DNA of 64,000 bases from Polytolypa hystricis UAMH7299 (lineage: Eukaryota > Ascomycota > Eurotiomycetes > Onygenales). Positions 23,262 through 35,518 of the stretch are shown here, one piece after another; the stretch's first letter is position 1, and each line of letters begins with the position of its first letter. The notes beneath the pieces were generated by a model that saw only the letters and a program-made list of their open reading frames with translations, ran no database searches and was not told the origin of the DNA. Location of the stretch: positions 62,001-126,000 of the forward strand of contig PDNA01000086.1 in assembly GCA_002573605.1 (NCBI GenBank), read 5' to 3'. A program made the position numbers and the translations under genes.

Positions 23262-25149
23262 CTATGACAGCAAAACGCGTAACTGCAGAGATGTGTACAT
23301 ATATGCAGCCTTTCTCCAGTGGGTTCGGCCTGCACTCCATTATGATGCAAACATCCGATTGGAGAATATCTAGAGGGGGGTTAACTGTTTAGACTACTAG
23401 TGACGATGCAAATTAAATAGTAGAGTGCAAATTGAATTTTTTTTTTTTCCTTTGCGAGGAGGGACGAGTTTCATTGGTTGAGCATATATATATAGAGTAA
23501 TGAATTGTCATCAAGGGATAGAAGATATTTGTGCGAATAGAAATCAATAAAAAAAAAGTATGTTTGCGATTCTATCTTCTCATGGTGCAACACACCTCTA
23601 CTTCCCTTGCAACGGACGAAAGAAAATGGAAAAGAAAACGAAATACAAGGCGGCTATGGCGTTGTAAACGTGAAATCATCGGATCTAGAAATTTAATAAG
23701 AGAAGGAAGGGGGTCAGTCATCAGTCACAAGCTCAGAATAGAAACATTTACTAATATAAAAGCTGGGGGGTGAGGTGGCAACATCGAATCTCTCTCTCTC
23801 TGTCTCTCTCCACAGAGTAGCTAGAGTAAGGAGGGGCTGCTGATATGTATCTAGCCTAGCAGTGGCTTGCGCCTTGCTTTTTCCCCACAAATAAATTGAA
23901 CAAATTGAACAACAAAGGAGCACAACACATGCTCAGCTACATATGTACAGTGGACGCATGTATGCGCGATGGGGCAAGCTAAGAGCGGCTGCTGTAGCAC
24001 TCACTCACTTACTACTGCGTCCCTACTGAACGAGTGGATATGAGAGGAGGAGGAAGTTTCCAAACCATTTTGAGATGGAGACGAGGGGGACATTGGTATA
24101 TTGCAACTCCATCAATCAGAGTTCCGGGATAGAAGCCCTTTTTTGCTTATTATCGATTGACATCTTTATTTTTTTCTTTTTCAGAAGTACCGACCACCGC
24201 ACAATAAAATATGCCGCCCTCATGCCACACCGAGGTTGGCCATTGGTTTTTCTCAACTAGGTATTTCGGTCCAGGAGCAAAGCAAAAACAGGGGAGAGGA
24301 GGTTGGGGGGATTCCATGCCTAAATTAGGATGTGAAGATTTTTTTTCGTGTTTCTTTTTCATTTTGTTGAGATGTAGTTAACGTGTCCGAAGAAAATAGA
24401 GTACATATTTGACATGTGCTGCTTGAATGTGTATCCTCCTGGGGTTTATTTATTCAGCCTGAAAGCATAATAAGAGTAACTTGTATGTGCGATGCAGGAA
24501 CTACATCACTAAAAAAAACCTTAATGAGTTAAATAGATGCGCCAGATAACGAAATTTCTACACCGCATCATATAAAGATAATCTAATAATGCTGAGGATA
24601 GCCCTTGTTACGCAGGGCATATGCTTTTTATACCTGGCCCCTGGCGACATACGAGGCCGTTGAGGACAACAACCAGGGGGCGCGAGTGAGCTACAGATGG
24701 AGTAGGTATGTGCGCCCCGGCCTGGCATATACGGGAACCCCCCCGGTCTCCCCTGGATTTTTGATGAACAAAGAGCATCCAGTCACTGTAAAAGGGTTTT
24801 ACTATCATACCGTCTCCTTCGTGCAACATGTTCAAGGGAATTGCGTGACTGTTTGAAAGTTGCAACGAGCAAAGGAAGATAAGGTAACCTCCTAACTATG
24901 TGCTATATTGATGCCCTACGGAACACGGATTCTCCTCGGGCCGGTCTCCTTTTATTTCCTTTTTCTTTCTGGATTTTCGTGGGACTCGAAATGTCATACA
25001 CAGCTACATACGGTCTATTAATAATTTAAAAGAGTTGTGCTGGCTCTTGTGAGATAAGTACTTTAGTTTAACCGCGTCGTTAACTCCGACCTGCCTAAGT
25101 ATCTACACCTGGGCAGTTCCAGAAGCAGGTGCAAAAATAGAAAAAGAAA

Positions 25150-25188
25150 GGAAAAGGAAAAGGAAAAGGAAAAGGAAAAGGAAAAGGG
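25150..25188 (+). repeat. (GGAAAA)n tandem repeat
   Basis: About six consecutive hexamer units GGAAAA; a purine-only tract in the gene-free region. Confidence 0.95.
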
Positions 25189-26680
25189 ATTTTTGGTTCA
25201 ACAGCATCATCATGAGCCCCACTGGCCCATCTTTATGTCGAATATTCCCACAGACAGTTACCTAGCGTACCGTCTGCTTGTGAATATTCAGCAGAAGAAA
25301 CACATCAGGAACCACGATCCGATCAACAGCAGACCATAATATATCTAGCCCATCAAGCATCCATGGATATGCAACCGCGTGAACAAGCGACAACCCTGAC
25401 GCCCGCATCGCACAATCTCAACCTCTAGTTCGTTCATCCAGCCTGTGCTGTAACTGTACTTCGCAGGGACCTTGCTCGATTGGCCCATCTGCCAGAGTCC
25501 GTGACGACCACTGCGGATCACATTCTCCTCTTTTTCTCCTTCCTGCGCCTTGGCCGCCTCTTATATCGATAGCAATAAAATATGTATTTTTCTTTTCGCT
25601 GGGATGTTTGCTGAGCTGGTTCACAATAATCCACAACGCGGACGCTCAGTTGCGGATTCACTTTTTTCTCCACTTTATGGGGGACACGCGAGAATCAGCG
25701 AGCCAGATCCCGACTGACCAACCTTGCTGGCGGAGGGAGGGGTAGAAAAGGCCATCGAAAACAATCCAGACTCGCTCTAGACCCCTCGACGGGGACTACT
25801 CTGGCGTCCAGGCTGCCTGCAAGACGTTGCTCTGGTCTGGTGGCGCCCTCGATCTACTGCACGCTTGCGCCAGAACCCCGTCCGTTGGATCTGATGGTGT
25901 GTGTGGTGTGTGTGTCTGACCTGCACTGCTGATGAGAAGGTCTGCAGAGCCCTTTGGATTTTTGCTTTTTGATTTTTTTTTCTCTTCGTCCCGCTAACTC
26001 AAAATGCCCTTTTTTTCTAAACCACTATGTACCCCTCGCCGCCGTTATTGGCTCGGCTGATACGCAACTTGCAGCGGATGCGGTCCTGGTCTTTTGCTGC
26101 TAACTCCATCACCCCTCTCTCCTGACTCGATCCGTGCGCAGCGCCCTCACTCTAACTAGACTCTAGATCGAGGAGGGGTGGGAGGGGTTCAAAAAGGAAC
26201 CGACGCGACAGCCGTGCCCGTGATGGATTATGATTGGAAAACTACATTGCTGGGTGCTCGAGATGTAGAACTGTCGAACGCGATGCGGCGCACCAGGGTT
26301 GATTGATTTTTGCATCCATGATCCACCGTCCGCTGGCGGGACAAAAAAGAAAGAAAAAAAAAGCCCTTGGGGTGCCGCAGTCTGACGTGCCTGTGTCTGT
26401 GAACCGTGATTCAAGGATTCTCTTTTTCCTAACAGGTGCTACGTTGAAACTCTTACAGGCATGATGTGGCATACTAGATAACTGATGAAGCTTTTTGGCC
26501 CATGCGGCTTTTCACCCCTCCCTTTTCTAGATCTCCAATAATCTAATTTTGCTATTGCTGTAATTCTTGTGTGTCCGTCCGTCCTCTGGTCTTTCATTAT
26601 TCAACCAAACACACCCCCGTCTTGTGTGCCGGGTCTGGCGTTTCGTTTCTCTCTGTCCCTCTCTCACACACACGCACATA

Positions 26681-26700
26681 CTCTCTCTCTCTCTCTCTCT
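26681..26700 (+). repeat. (CT)n microsatellite in the FKBP12 upstream region
   Basis: Ten CT units lie inside a long pyrimidine-rich tract about 540 nt before the FKBP12 start. Such tracts are common in fungal promoters and leaders. Confidence 0.95.
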
Positions 26701-27222
26701 ATCTATCTGTCCCTCCCTCTCGCTCGCTCGGGTGGCTTTTTCTCGTCTCATCCTCTTGTCTATTTTCGGCTCCTCCGTGACTTAACTCATAGCCCTTTTT
26801 TCCGCCCTTTTTTTTGCCCCACACTGGCCTGCCCTGGAGCTATTGAGTATTAATATCTAGTGCCTCCCGTCCCTTTTGCCTCGCCCCTCCCGTCTCCATA
26901 ATATCTCTCCCTCTCCCTCCTTCCTCTCTTTTCTCTATCTAATATCTATCTCCTGGTGTCTGATCTGCTTCAGCATCCAATCGTTTCAGTGGCAAAATCC
27001 TCTCCTCCCCAACACTCGTTCAAACGCACCGACCAGAAAGGACATATTTCGCCCCTCGATATCTAATAGTCCTTCCTCTCTCCAAGTTCCATATCTAATT
27101 CCCCGCCGTATCCCTTCGACAGCGCCCTTTTTTTTCTTTCTTTCTTTTTTTAAAAAAAGAAATAAAAAACCTCGTTCCTCACCTCGACGTATTTTACTTG
27201 TTTCTATCTTAGATCTTCCACA

Positions 27223-28700
27223 ATGGGCGTTACCAAGAAGCTCCTGAAAGGCGGCAACGGCGCCGATAAGCCGAAGAAGGGCGATGAAGTCACCATCGAC
27301 TACAGGGGGTGTCTCTATGACCCAAATGCTGCTGCCACCAACTACATGGGAACAGAGTACGTCTTTACTTTTAAGCGCTCTTAAAAAAAAAAAAAAAAAG
27401 TGAAATTGTAAAAAGACGGGCCTTGGTGCTCTCTTGAGAGATTTCACTTTTTATTTTTATATATATATATCTGCCACTCCAAAAAAAAAAAAAACAAAAA
27501 AAAAGGAAGAAAAAGGGCTCGACTGATTTTAAGATGGTCTGGGCCCGGCAGATTTGATTCCTCGAAAGATCGAGGCGAATTTAAGACAACGATTGGTGTG
27601 GGGAAGGTCATTCGAGGTACTTACTTATTTCAGTTTTTATTTATTTTCTTCGTTTTCCGTCTTGCTCTCTCTTCGAAATAATTTGGCTTTGTTCTTTTTT
27701 TTGGCGAGGATGACTTGCCTTCAAAAGCTGTGAAAGAAACAAGTGTTTCCAGAGAGAAAGCGGGACGAGCCATTGAGACTGGGGGAAAACGAATGGCAGC
27801 TAACCTTTGGTGACTGGATTGCAGGCTGGGATGAAGCGGTTGTCAATATGACACTCGGGGAAAAGAGCATTTTGACCATCAGCGGGTAGGTCCAGAATCC
27901 CATCGCGATCCTTCTTCCTTCTGCTACAACAGCGTTTTCAAACGCTCTTAGCTCCCTCGTCTAGAGCTACCAATTGACGGGCAACCTGCTAATATTTCTT
28001 TGATAGTGACTATGCCTATGGAGAGCGGTATGTGGCATCGTCTTTTTCCCCCCCTCGACCCTTGTCTGGTGCCGCGGAACAATTCTCAGCCTCCTATAGA
28101 TTCTAGAAGCGAATCGCGGGATGGCAAGCGGATGTCAGAAAGGTTGTGCATTTACACGGACCAACCGCAGGCGCAATGCTGTGTGACACGCCATGCAGCC
28201 ATTTTTGATCGTTTCTTTTTTCTTTTTTCTTTTTTCTTGCTGCACAGAAAAGAAGCGTCACGTGGGGGGACAGCTGGCTGACTGGCTGCTGCTTGCTCTT
28301 TCTTAGTGGTTTCCCCGGGCTGATCCCGTCCAACTCCACCCTCGTCTTGTGAGTCCTCCTTTATATTTCCTATTATTATCATTCGCTGCCTTTCTGCTCC
28401 AGCTGCTGCCAGTCGGGCTGCAGAGCATCTTCCCGCTGCTCACTCCTACAATCCGATTGTCCAAATGCCCCCCTCCTCTCCTTTTCTCCACGTATCACCT
28501 TCATCTCGTCGTGGTCTACCTACCCGGATTATCCTAGCAAGATGCCTTTTTCCCTAGTGCTATTGGAGCTGTTGCACAAATGCCCTGCCTTGTGCTCTCT
28601 TATATATCCTCATATTCTAGCGTCAATTGGCTAACGATCTTTCTCTTCCTCCACCTGCAGCGAGGTCGAACTCAAGGCGATTAATAACAAGCGTGCTTAA
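27223..28700 (+). CDS. FPR1: FK506-binding protein FKBP12 (peptidyl-prolyl isomerase)
   Basis: Six exons (27223-27356, 27552-27616, 27825-27885, 28007-28027, 28307-28348, 28661-28700) total 363 nt, giving 120 residues. The enzyme isomerises X-Pro bonds and is the target of FK506 and rapamycin. Active-site landmarks appear in order: VTIDYRGCLYD, FDSSKDRGEF, GVGKVIRGWDEAV, DYAYGERGFPGLIPSNSTLV and FEVELKAI. These include the Tyr, Phe-Asp, Val-Ile, Trp, Tyr, Ile and Phe positions of the drug pocket. A longer hairpin (DPNAAATNYMGTE) replaces the short loop of human FKBP12. Exon 4 is only 21 nt. All five introns are GT-AG, and the last two (279 and 312 nt) are long for this region. The start is fixed by MGVTKKLLKGG and context CACAATGG. 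The gene is isolated by gene-free tracts on both sides. Confidence 0.95.
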
Positions 28701-30107
28701 GTACGCCTCCCCCGGCATAGCGTCCGCGAACAAATCCAAAGAAAAGAAGAAAAACAGGTCCGATGCGTTGGTCCTCATGAACCCGTCTCCATGGGCTCAA
28801 CTACTATGCTTGCATCCAGCAGATATATTCTTGGGATGCGGGGTTAAACCGAATGTCCCATCAATCTGGTCTCGCGATCTCTCCCACCTTTCGTCGCTGT
28901 CGCGCTACAAAGTCCCTGCGACAAGTGTCAAATCTTCTTTTTATAAACTTTTTTTCTTCTTTTTTGGCTGCATGAGAGAGTCGTTGTTTTTTCTTTTTCC
29001 TTTTTTATTATTATTTTATTTTCATATGTTTTTTTCTTTCTCTCTTTCTCTTTCATATATCCCTGCAATATTTTTCATTGGCCAGGAATTAATAATACAT
29101 CAGTTTCTCCTTCACTGGGTGGGGGAAATGAGAGAGAGCGCACATGGCAGGATATTAACAAAAAGAACAGCGCATCTATATTCTTTTTTTCCTTTTTTTG
29201 GTCCTTTTTCCCCTCTGGCCCCTCCAGCATCATCACCTGGCCAATGACTTTCAAAGAAGAACAATCCGGAAGGAGAGAAAAAGGGGTGGATGTGGTAATG
29301 ACAAACAGATTTTTTTTCACGAAAGACCATTTTTCACAGTTTCCCTTCTTCACGGGACCAAGGATATTTCTTTTTTATTTCCCCCTTCTGTACTTCGCAA
29401 AAAGAAAAGATGTTGAACAAAGAAAAAAGAAAAACATGACAGAGGGTCGGAGTCTGCCGAAAATCAACACCATCGACGGAAATAATGACTTGCAGGAGGG
29501 CTGGGAGGAACCTTAAATCTGCCATGGCTTTTTCTTCTTTCCTTCAATCCATTTTCATATCTGTTATATTTTTCCAACATACATCCCCACTACCCCCGTG
29601 TTTTCTGCCTATTAATACCATTCTCCTTGATGTGTTTTTTGTGGGGTTTAAGTTTAGGTTCTCAATTGTGTGACTGTGGTTTCTTATGAGGGGCTTGGTA
29701 TCAGATTCTCTACTATTTTTCTTTATCTACTTAGGTTTCATCTTTTTTTGTTTCCCCCCCCCCTCTCTCTCTCTCCTGTCTCGTATGTTTTGCAAAGTGT
29801 TTTTTGTTTTTCATTTCATTGAGACTTCAGGACTGAGAAAAAAGGTTTTGGTTTTTATAGTTTTTTGCTTTAAACTTACACAAAAGTATTGCTTTTACCA
29901 GGATTTATATTCTATATACTTTTAAACTTCTACTCTAATAGCTTGATCTGGAGATTATGTGTGTATCTTTATAGATTCATTCTCTTTCTCTCTCTTTTGT
30001 ATTCTCTGTACTGCTTACTGAGAAAGCATATATACCTTTCTAGATATTGAAAGGTATTAGAAAGGTTACACTAAACTTTGCATATAGAATTCCCTAGTAG
30101 TAGTTAC

Positions 30108-30153
30108 TAGACTGCGTTTGAGTTCGAGTCGAACTCGACGCAAACGCAGTCTA
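30108..30153. repeat. perfect 13-bp inverted repeat with a nested palindrome
   Basis: TAGACTGCGTTTG at 30108-30120 is exactly complementary to CAAACGCAGTCTA at 30141-30153. The sequence between them is itself dyadic: GAGTTCGA at 30120-30127 and TCGAACTC at 30129-30136. Near-complementary flanks (TAGTAGTT ending at 30105, AACTACTAG at 30168-30176) could extend the stem. No coding sequence surrounds it. It could be a cruciform, a structured RNA, a dimeric factor site or a small element remnant. Confidence 0.9.
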
Positions 30154-31100
30154 TGAATCAGAATCAGAACTACTAGAGGAATTATTATAGTGGGTGTGTG
30201 TATGTATAAGAAAAGAGTTGAGCTGGTATTTGTAGTTAAGATGTTAAGGAAGGAAATGGACTGTTCCAACGGAGATGCAAGCAACTAGAAGCCCATAACT
30301 AGCTATCATTGTCCTGGGATGGCGGATAAGAAACCACAGACCATGGAGCTCTACGGCAAGCACCCTTCGAGTTATTTGTTGGGGGAACTAGGACCAGATG
30401 GATCCTCCTGGGACAGGGCCATCAGGGTTAAGAAGCCGCGGGTAGTTGAGATCCTATATCAAGAAGATAGATCTGTCGCAGCACCCTCAAAGTACTCTTC
30501 CAAACAAAAAGTTTAGATATCTCTGCATGCATAGTTGTTAACTCTTCCATATTCAGGGCCCACCATCTCATCAGATCCATCCCATCAATTTCTTCCATTA
30601 CGCGCTGCTCCAAGCCGTATCCTCCCTACTCCAACCGGTTCCCGAGGGCGGTTCTCATACCGATCATCTCACACAAATAACAATGAGCGAGCCACTGCAG
30701 CTAAGTCACACAGCAGAAACCGCGGGAAAAGCTGCAAAAGAAACGTCGTGCATATGTATGTATGTACTGTACATATATCCAAGGGTTCAATAAAGTAAAT
30801 ATGTGGGGGGCCGCGAATGTCTTTTTCTTTTCTTTTCTGGTTGAATATGCATCTCTTCACGTCCCCCCAACAGGAATTTGGAGGGGATGTTGGTAACAGG
30901 AAAAAAAATTTGGTTCCTGCATAGAAATGTATTCTTCACGGGTGATGCATGCAGAGATGGTGCAATAGAGATATAGTTAAGCGCCCGAGAGAAAATGATA
31001 TGCGATGCATCGCATATATAGCTGGAGAGATGGGTTCGCGAGAAGGAAAGATCGCCGCGAACAGAAGAAGAATAAGATCCGATCGGCTTTCTTAAAATAA

Positions 31101-31118
31101 GAGAGAGAGAGAGAGAGA
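31101..31118 (+). repeat. (GA)n microsatellite
   Basis: Nine GA units in intergenic DNA. Confidence 0.9.
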
Positions 31119-31617
31119 AGAAAAAAGAGAAAAAGAAAATCCTCCTTTGTTGAGTAGCGATACAGGGTGCTGTTCCTGGTTAGTTGTAGCCATTGATACG
31201 GTTTTGCAAGAGGTGCAGTTATCCAACGCGAAAAGAAAAAAAGGGGGAGATCGACGCGATATCAATAGAGAGGGGCGTATGATGAATCTTCGGTTTAAGT
31301 CGGCTGCCCTTACTCCGTACTCTGTACTTATTCAGGAGCTCATGCATCAATTCCATCGCACGGTCCACCCCCCTCTCATCGCTTAAAGGAGAAGCAGAAC
31401 CCGATGGGCCGATGGTAAACTAATAAGCCACCCACCCAGGTCTCAGGGACTTGGGAGGATCAGTCTGACATACCCAAGCCCACCAAGCGTTTCTGATTGT
31501 CTTGTCCTTGCGCCAGGAACAAGGTTAGTGGCAATTGGGGTTTCCCTCCTTGCGGGACAGGGGAAGGGGAGAACCATGGTTCTGTGATTGCTTAGCTCTC
31601 ACAGTTGGAGGAGGAAA

Positions 31618-31645
31618 GATGATGATGATGATGATGATGATGATG
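31618..31645 (+). repeat. (GAT)n microsatellite
   Basis: About nine GAT units in intergenic DNA. They create spurious poly-Met and poly-His open frames on the two strands. Confidence 0.95.
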
Positions 31646-34600
31646 GGAGATGGGGAGTTGGTTAGGATAGGAGTGGTGTTGATCTTTTTGAATCACCTTG
31701 AACAGATGGATGCTCTTCAAGCGCAACACCAACTTGTGGTCTGCATGCCGACACCTGCACACGCATACATACCTAGTACACATACACATACGGATACGAG
31801 GATCTAGGCAACGGACTCGGGACGAGATTTTGTCAGGCGAATCCTGCATGGTCAAGTATTCAGAAGCGGGACCGTGAAAAGTTATCAAGAGAGAAGTGAT
31901 AGATTTCCCAGCTGTGGGGTCACCATAATCCACAGACTGAACTTCAAAATGATGTTTCCCACAACTTGTGTGTGAAGCTCCGACACACTCAAAGACCCTG
32001 GGAGAATGTAGGAGTTACTAACTGACAAGCCCCCAACAGAACATGTTTCCCTTGTAACAGTTACTTTGTGATAGTGTCCTCTTAGTTACCCTGAGATTCT
32101 AAGGAGTAACTAAAGTTTCTTCTGCAAGAACAAGAAACACATCTCAAACAACTGCAACCAAAGTCTCTGCAGAAGGAATCACACTACAGCCCCTTCACCA
32201 TCAATTCAACTTCAGCCTGTCTGCTCTGGAAGGTCAATCCAGAAGTCTAGACATCACCACCATATCCCCGATGCCTATTTTCGATGTGGCTGAGTCCCTA
32301 GTGGACCTCCGAGTTCTGCTCCGTCACACACACTAGCAGCATGACTCGGCGCTGGTAGACTCTCTAGGATAGACCCAGCTGTCAAAACTCAACCTTGGCG
32401 CTGCTTACTGCTGATTATTACTAGCGATCTAGTAAACAGCGTCTTTCGGTGGGTTGCGGGGGTTTGTGTTTAACCACACAGCGTTGCATGGGTGAAGGGG
32501 ACCCCTCGCTTATTTTACCATGAATGTTTTCCCGGCCTTTTCAGCGCCAGCCGTCGATACAGAGCCCATACAGAATTTCCTATGAGTATGAGTAATATTG
32601 AGGCTCGAGAGGCGCCATCAAATGGTTTCTTTGCTGCTGGATGCTGCGAGTGTTTATACTCCAAGGGAGACTTATTTGCAGTAGCTCCATGACCTGCATT
32701 CCTTTTGTGCGCAGGCCCCATGGGACTCAATCAAGGCGATATTAATATCAGCAAATATACCCCAAACATAATAATTGGGCGACCCAGTCACAAAGCACTT
32801 GGGATTAACCAACAGAGAAGAGACGATCACGTCAAATGGATGCTGGACTGGAATAAATTACAGAAATCCTTTTGCGCCCGGCTGCGATACGTGTTCTTCA
32901 TATATACCTAGGTACGTAAGGGGAAAAACAAGGCAGTACAACTACTCCTTGTTGGCACAACGTAGCACGCGGTAAACTGCATGTTTTTAAATGAAAGAAG
33001 CCGTCTTCCTGGGGTTTTTGTTCGCCCTGTCAATGAACCCCCCCTGCGCGATAAAAGAGGGGGTTAGAAGAGCATTGATCTTTAGAATGGTTATCGGAGC
33101 CTTGAGATCAGGAGCGCCTTGGATGATGGACTCTATTTTTCGAGCAAATCATGAGATTGTGGATTGCGTGAATTTGTTCTTTGAAGACAAGAGGAACTTT
33201 GCGACCGTAATATTGTTGGAGGCTTTATTTCTCTCAGCTTCGGCGAACTGTGTGGCACTGAAAAAGGGCGCTCGAAGTCTGATTCAATTCTTTTCAAAAG
33301 TAACTGCTCATGTCTCGCACAAAGCATTGCCTTTACTATGCCATAAGGCAAGCAATAACACAATCAGCAATTAAAAGGAGAAGTTGAGGCATCTGTGTGC
33401 AGATTGGTGGCTCACGAAAGGGCTCTCAGAGAGACATGCAAACCATGGAAAGAGACATCTTGGGCCGGCGGCAGCGCTGCGACGGCAGTGGTACCCAACC
33501 ATGGAACTCATGTCGACGAAAGCAGCCACGAAAATGCAGGAAGAAAGGGAAACCTGGTCGCAACACTTTTTACAAGTGCCATACGCAATTTGTGTAATCC
33601 CCCGTCATAGCGTGGCCAGTGGGCTGCACTGTCACCGTATTCCTGTGTTACGGGGTTATAATCTCGACTCCATTTGTGTTTAGCGCCGAGTGGGCCGCGT
33701 TGAGTAGATTGGACCAACGTTGTTTTTTGGCTATTTTAATACCGCGCTGTTATTGGCTAGTGGGGCTTATCCCTCACTGTGTCGGGACTAACGGTATTAT
33801 TAGTACTGGGATGGATTCTAGGAACAACGTATCATAAAGTAACCGTGCCTGACAATACTAGTTTCTAAACCAATAAGAGACTATTATATGGTCTAAAATA
33901 GCACAAATTGACTTCCCAGCCGCTGGTATTACACCATACCTCACCCACAGTCTGTCAGCTTGATACCCCCCACCTGTGCCTGGCTGTCCCGGAGGCCAAC
34001 CACGGTAGCCCCCTGTCAACCCGCAGCTAGCGGTAAGTAATACTGGCTAGGCACTGTACCTAATAATACTAGGTTGTTTTAGGAGATTAAGATTAGTACA
34101 CACCTTTCCGCTTCAAGGGGAACATGCAGCGCTGCCTCTCTCGCTCTCTCTCTTCTCTCTCGCCCAACTCCCTCGCTTATCTTTCTTTCGCTCTCTCCCT
34201 CTCCTCCATCGCCATTCCTCGCCTCAACACCCTATGTGTCGCCGTCGTCGACGCTCCTGTGGTTGTCAAAACTGTCCTCCTTGACTCGTTAGTCGCCAGC
34301 GACAGTTCAGGCCCGATAATCATCTCGCTTCGTAGGTGCCACAATTAGGCCTTGGCGCCATTCAGCCGCCTGCCAGACACCAAACACCCCATCCAGAACT
34401 GACTGAGACCACAGGCTCCCTTTCGCTCCACCTCGTTCTTCCTCCCGTCATCCTTCCAAACCACCCACCTCTAACTCCATCCTTCGTCTGCCCTTCTTTT
34501 TCTTCTCTTCTTATTTAATTGTACGCTGTGTTCATCTCGTTCATTTACCACGCTCGTTTATCGTCGCTTTCTTTTCCAACGGATCTGTCTTGCAGACTCC

Positions 34601-35518
34601 ACCACATTCGTTATACCTCTCTTGGACACAGCCCCCTTTACGAACCATCACGGCAAGGGAAACCATCAAGGCAAACATACGCTTGGAAAGTTGAGAAGCT
34701 GGCTCAAGACATCGATAGGAAAGGAAAAGAAGACGGGATAATCTCGACGTGGAAGCATAAACCTCTTGGTGTCGAATCGACCGACTGTGGTATCCCTTCG
34801 CGCGGTTAGAGAGACACGGAAGAACGAATTCTCGCGATTCCACGACCTTCACGACCCGCGAACGGCCTGGAATTGGGTTGGCTATTTGTATCTGGTTTCG
34901 AGTTATGACTGAGTTTCTCTTATTGATGCCTTTGATATGAGATCCTAGTCCAAAACAAAGCCAGTTGTTTGAAGTCAAATCCCCATCAAGGACGACACAG
35001 ACACCTGTATCAGTCATTCAACAGAGTCTGCGAGGCAAGAAAAACCTCGAGAATCTCTGTCGAAGTCAAGTTTGTCGATCGCATTATCGCTGTGATCTGC
35101 TTTTAAGACCTCAGCGGTCGCGCTTTGAACTTCCTTCTGGGGCCTTTTGTCCCGTTCCACTCCTTTGAAAGGTATGTCTATCCGATTATTCCCTTGGGAC
35201 TATGAACATTGTCGCTCTCCCCTTAGTCTCTACGCTATCATACTGGCTGTCTTTGTTTTCACTTTGTTTTTGACTCGCTCCGCCCTTGTTACCTGCATTT
35301 CGACTACGATTGTCGCTGGGTTGCTGATAGATCATACAGACAGCCAACTTTCATCTATATTTGTCAAGTACACTCGTTTAAGTCTACAGATCCTGACAGT
35401 AAGTCCAGCTCGCGGCCTACCATTGTTCTTCATGTGTTAATTTGACATGTTGAAGTCCAGATCGCATTATTACGATAGAATTCAGTGACACACAAGTGAC
35501 AAAACCGACATTGCAACC

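Larger units (their letters stand above)
18799..27222. other. 8.4-kb gene-free tract upstream of FKBP12
   Basis: Every open frame checked here is short, low-complexity or without motif, and none has neighbouring splice sites that extend it sensibly. Content includes homopolymer runs, microsatellites (listed separately), a GC-palindromic CCGG tract and inverted repeats. The part from about 26530 to 27222 is strongly CT-rich and looks like the promoter and leader of the FKBP12 gene. No tRNA, snRNA or 5S sequence was recognised. A long non-coding RNA or a distant regulatory region is possible but not shown. Confidence 0.6.
28701..35518. other. 6.8-kb gene-free tract between FKBP12 and MSB2
   Basis: No coding sequence is supported. 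The first kilobase is T-rich and looks like 3' flanking DNA of FKBP12. The last 1.4 kb (about 34100-35518) is CT-rich with many short open frames and probably holds the promoter and a long leader of MSB2. A GTATGT donor-like site at 35173 hints at a leader intron, but no acceptor can be assigned. Open frames at 32492-33683 have no family features. A strong nested dyad and microsatellites are listed separately. Confidence 0.6.

Noticed and set aside
26567..26853. Overlapping open frames upstream of FKBP12
   Set aside because: They are by-products of CT/CA repeats in three frames, with no family features.
31592..31933. 113-codon frame with a poly-His run
   Set aside because: The His run is the complement of the (GAT)n microsatellite; the rest resembles no protein.
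32492..33837. Cluster of short plus-strand frames considered as a transposon remnant
   Set aside because: No reverse transcriptase, integrase or transposase motif, no terminal repeats and no target-site duplication could be seen.
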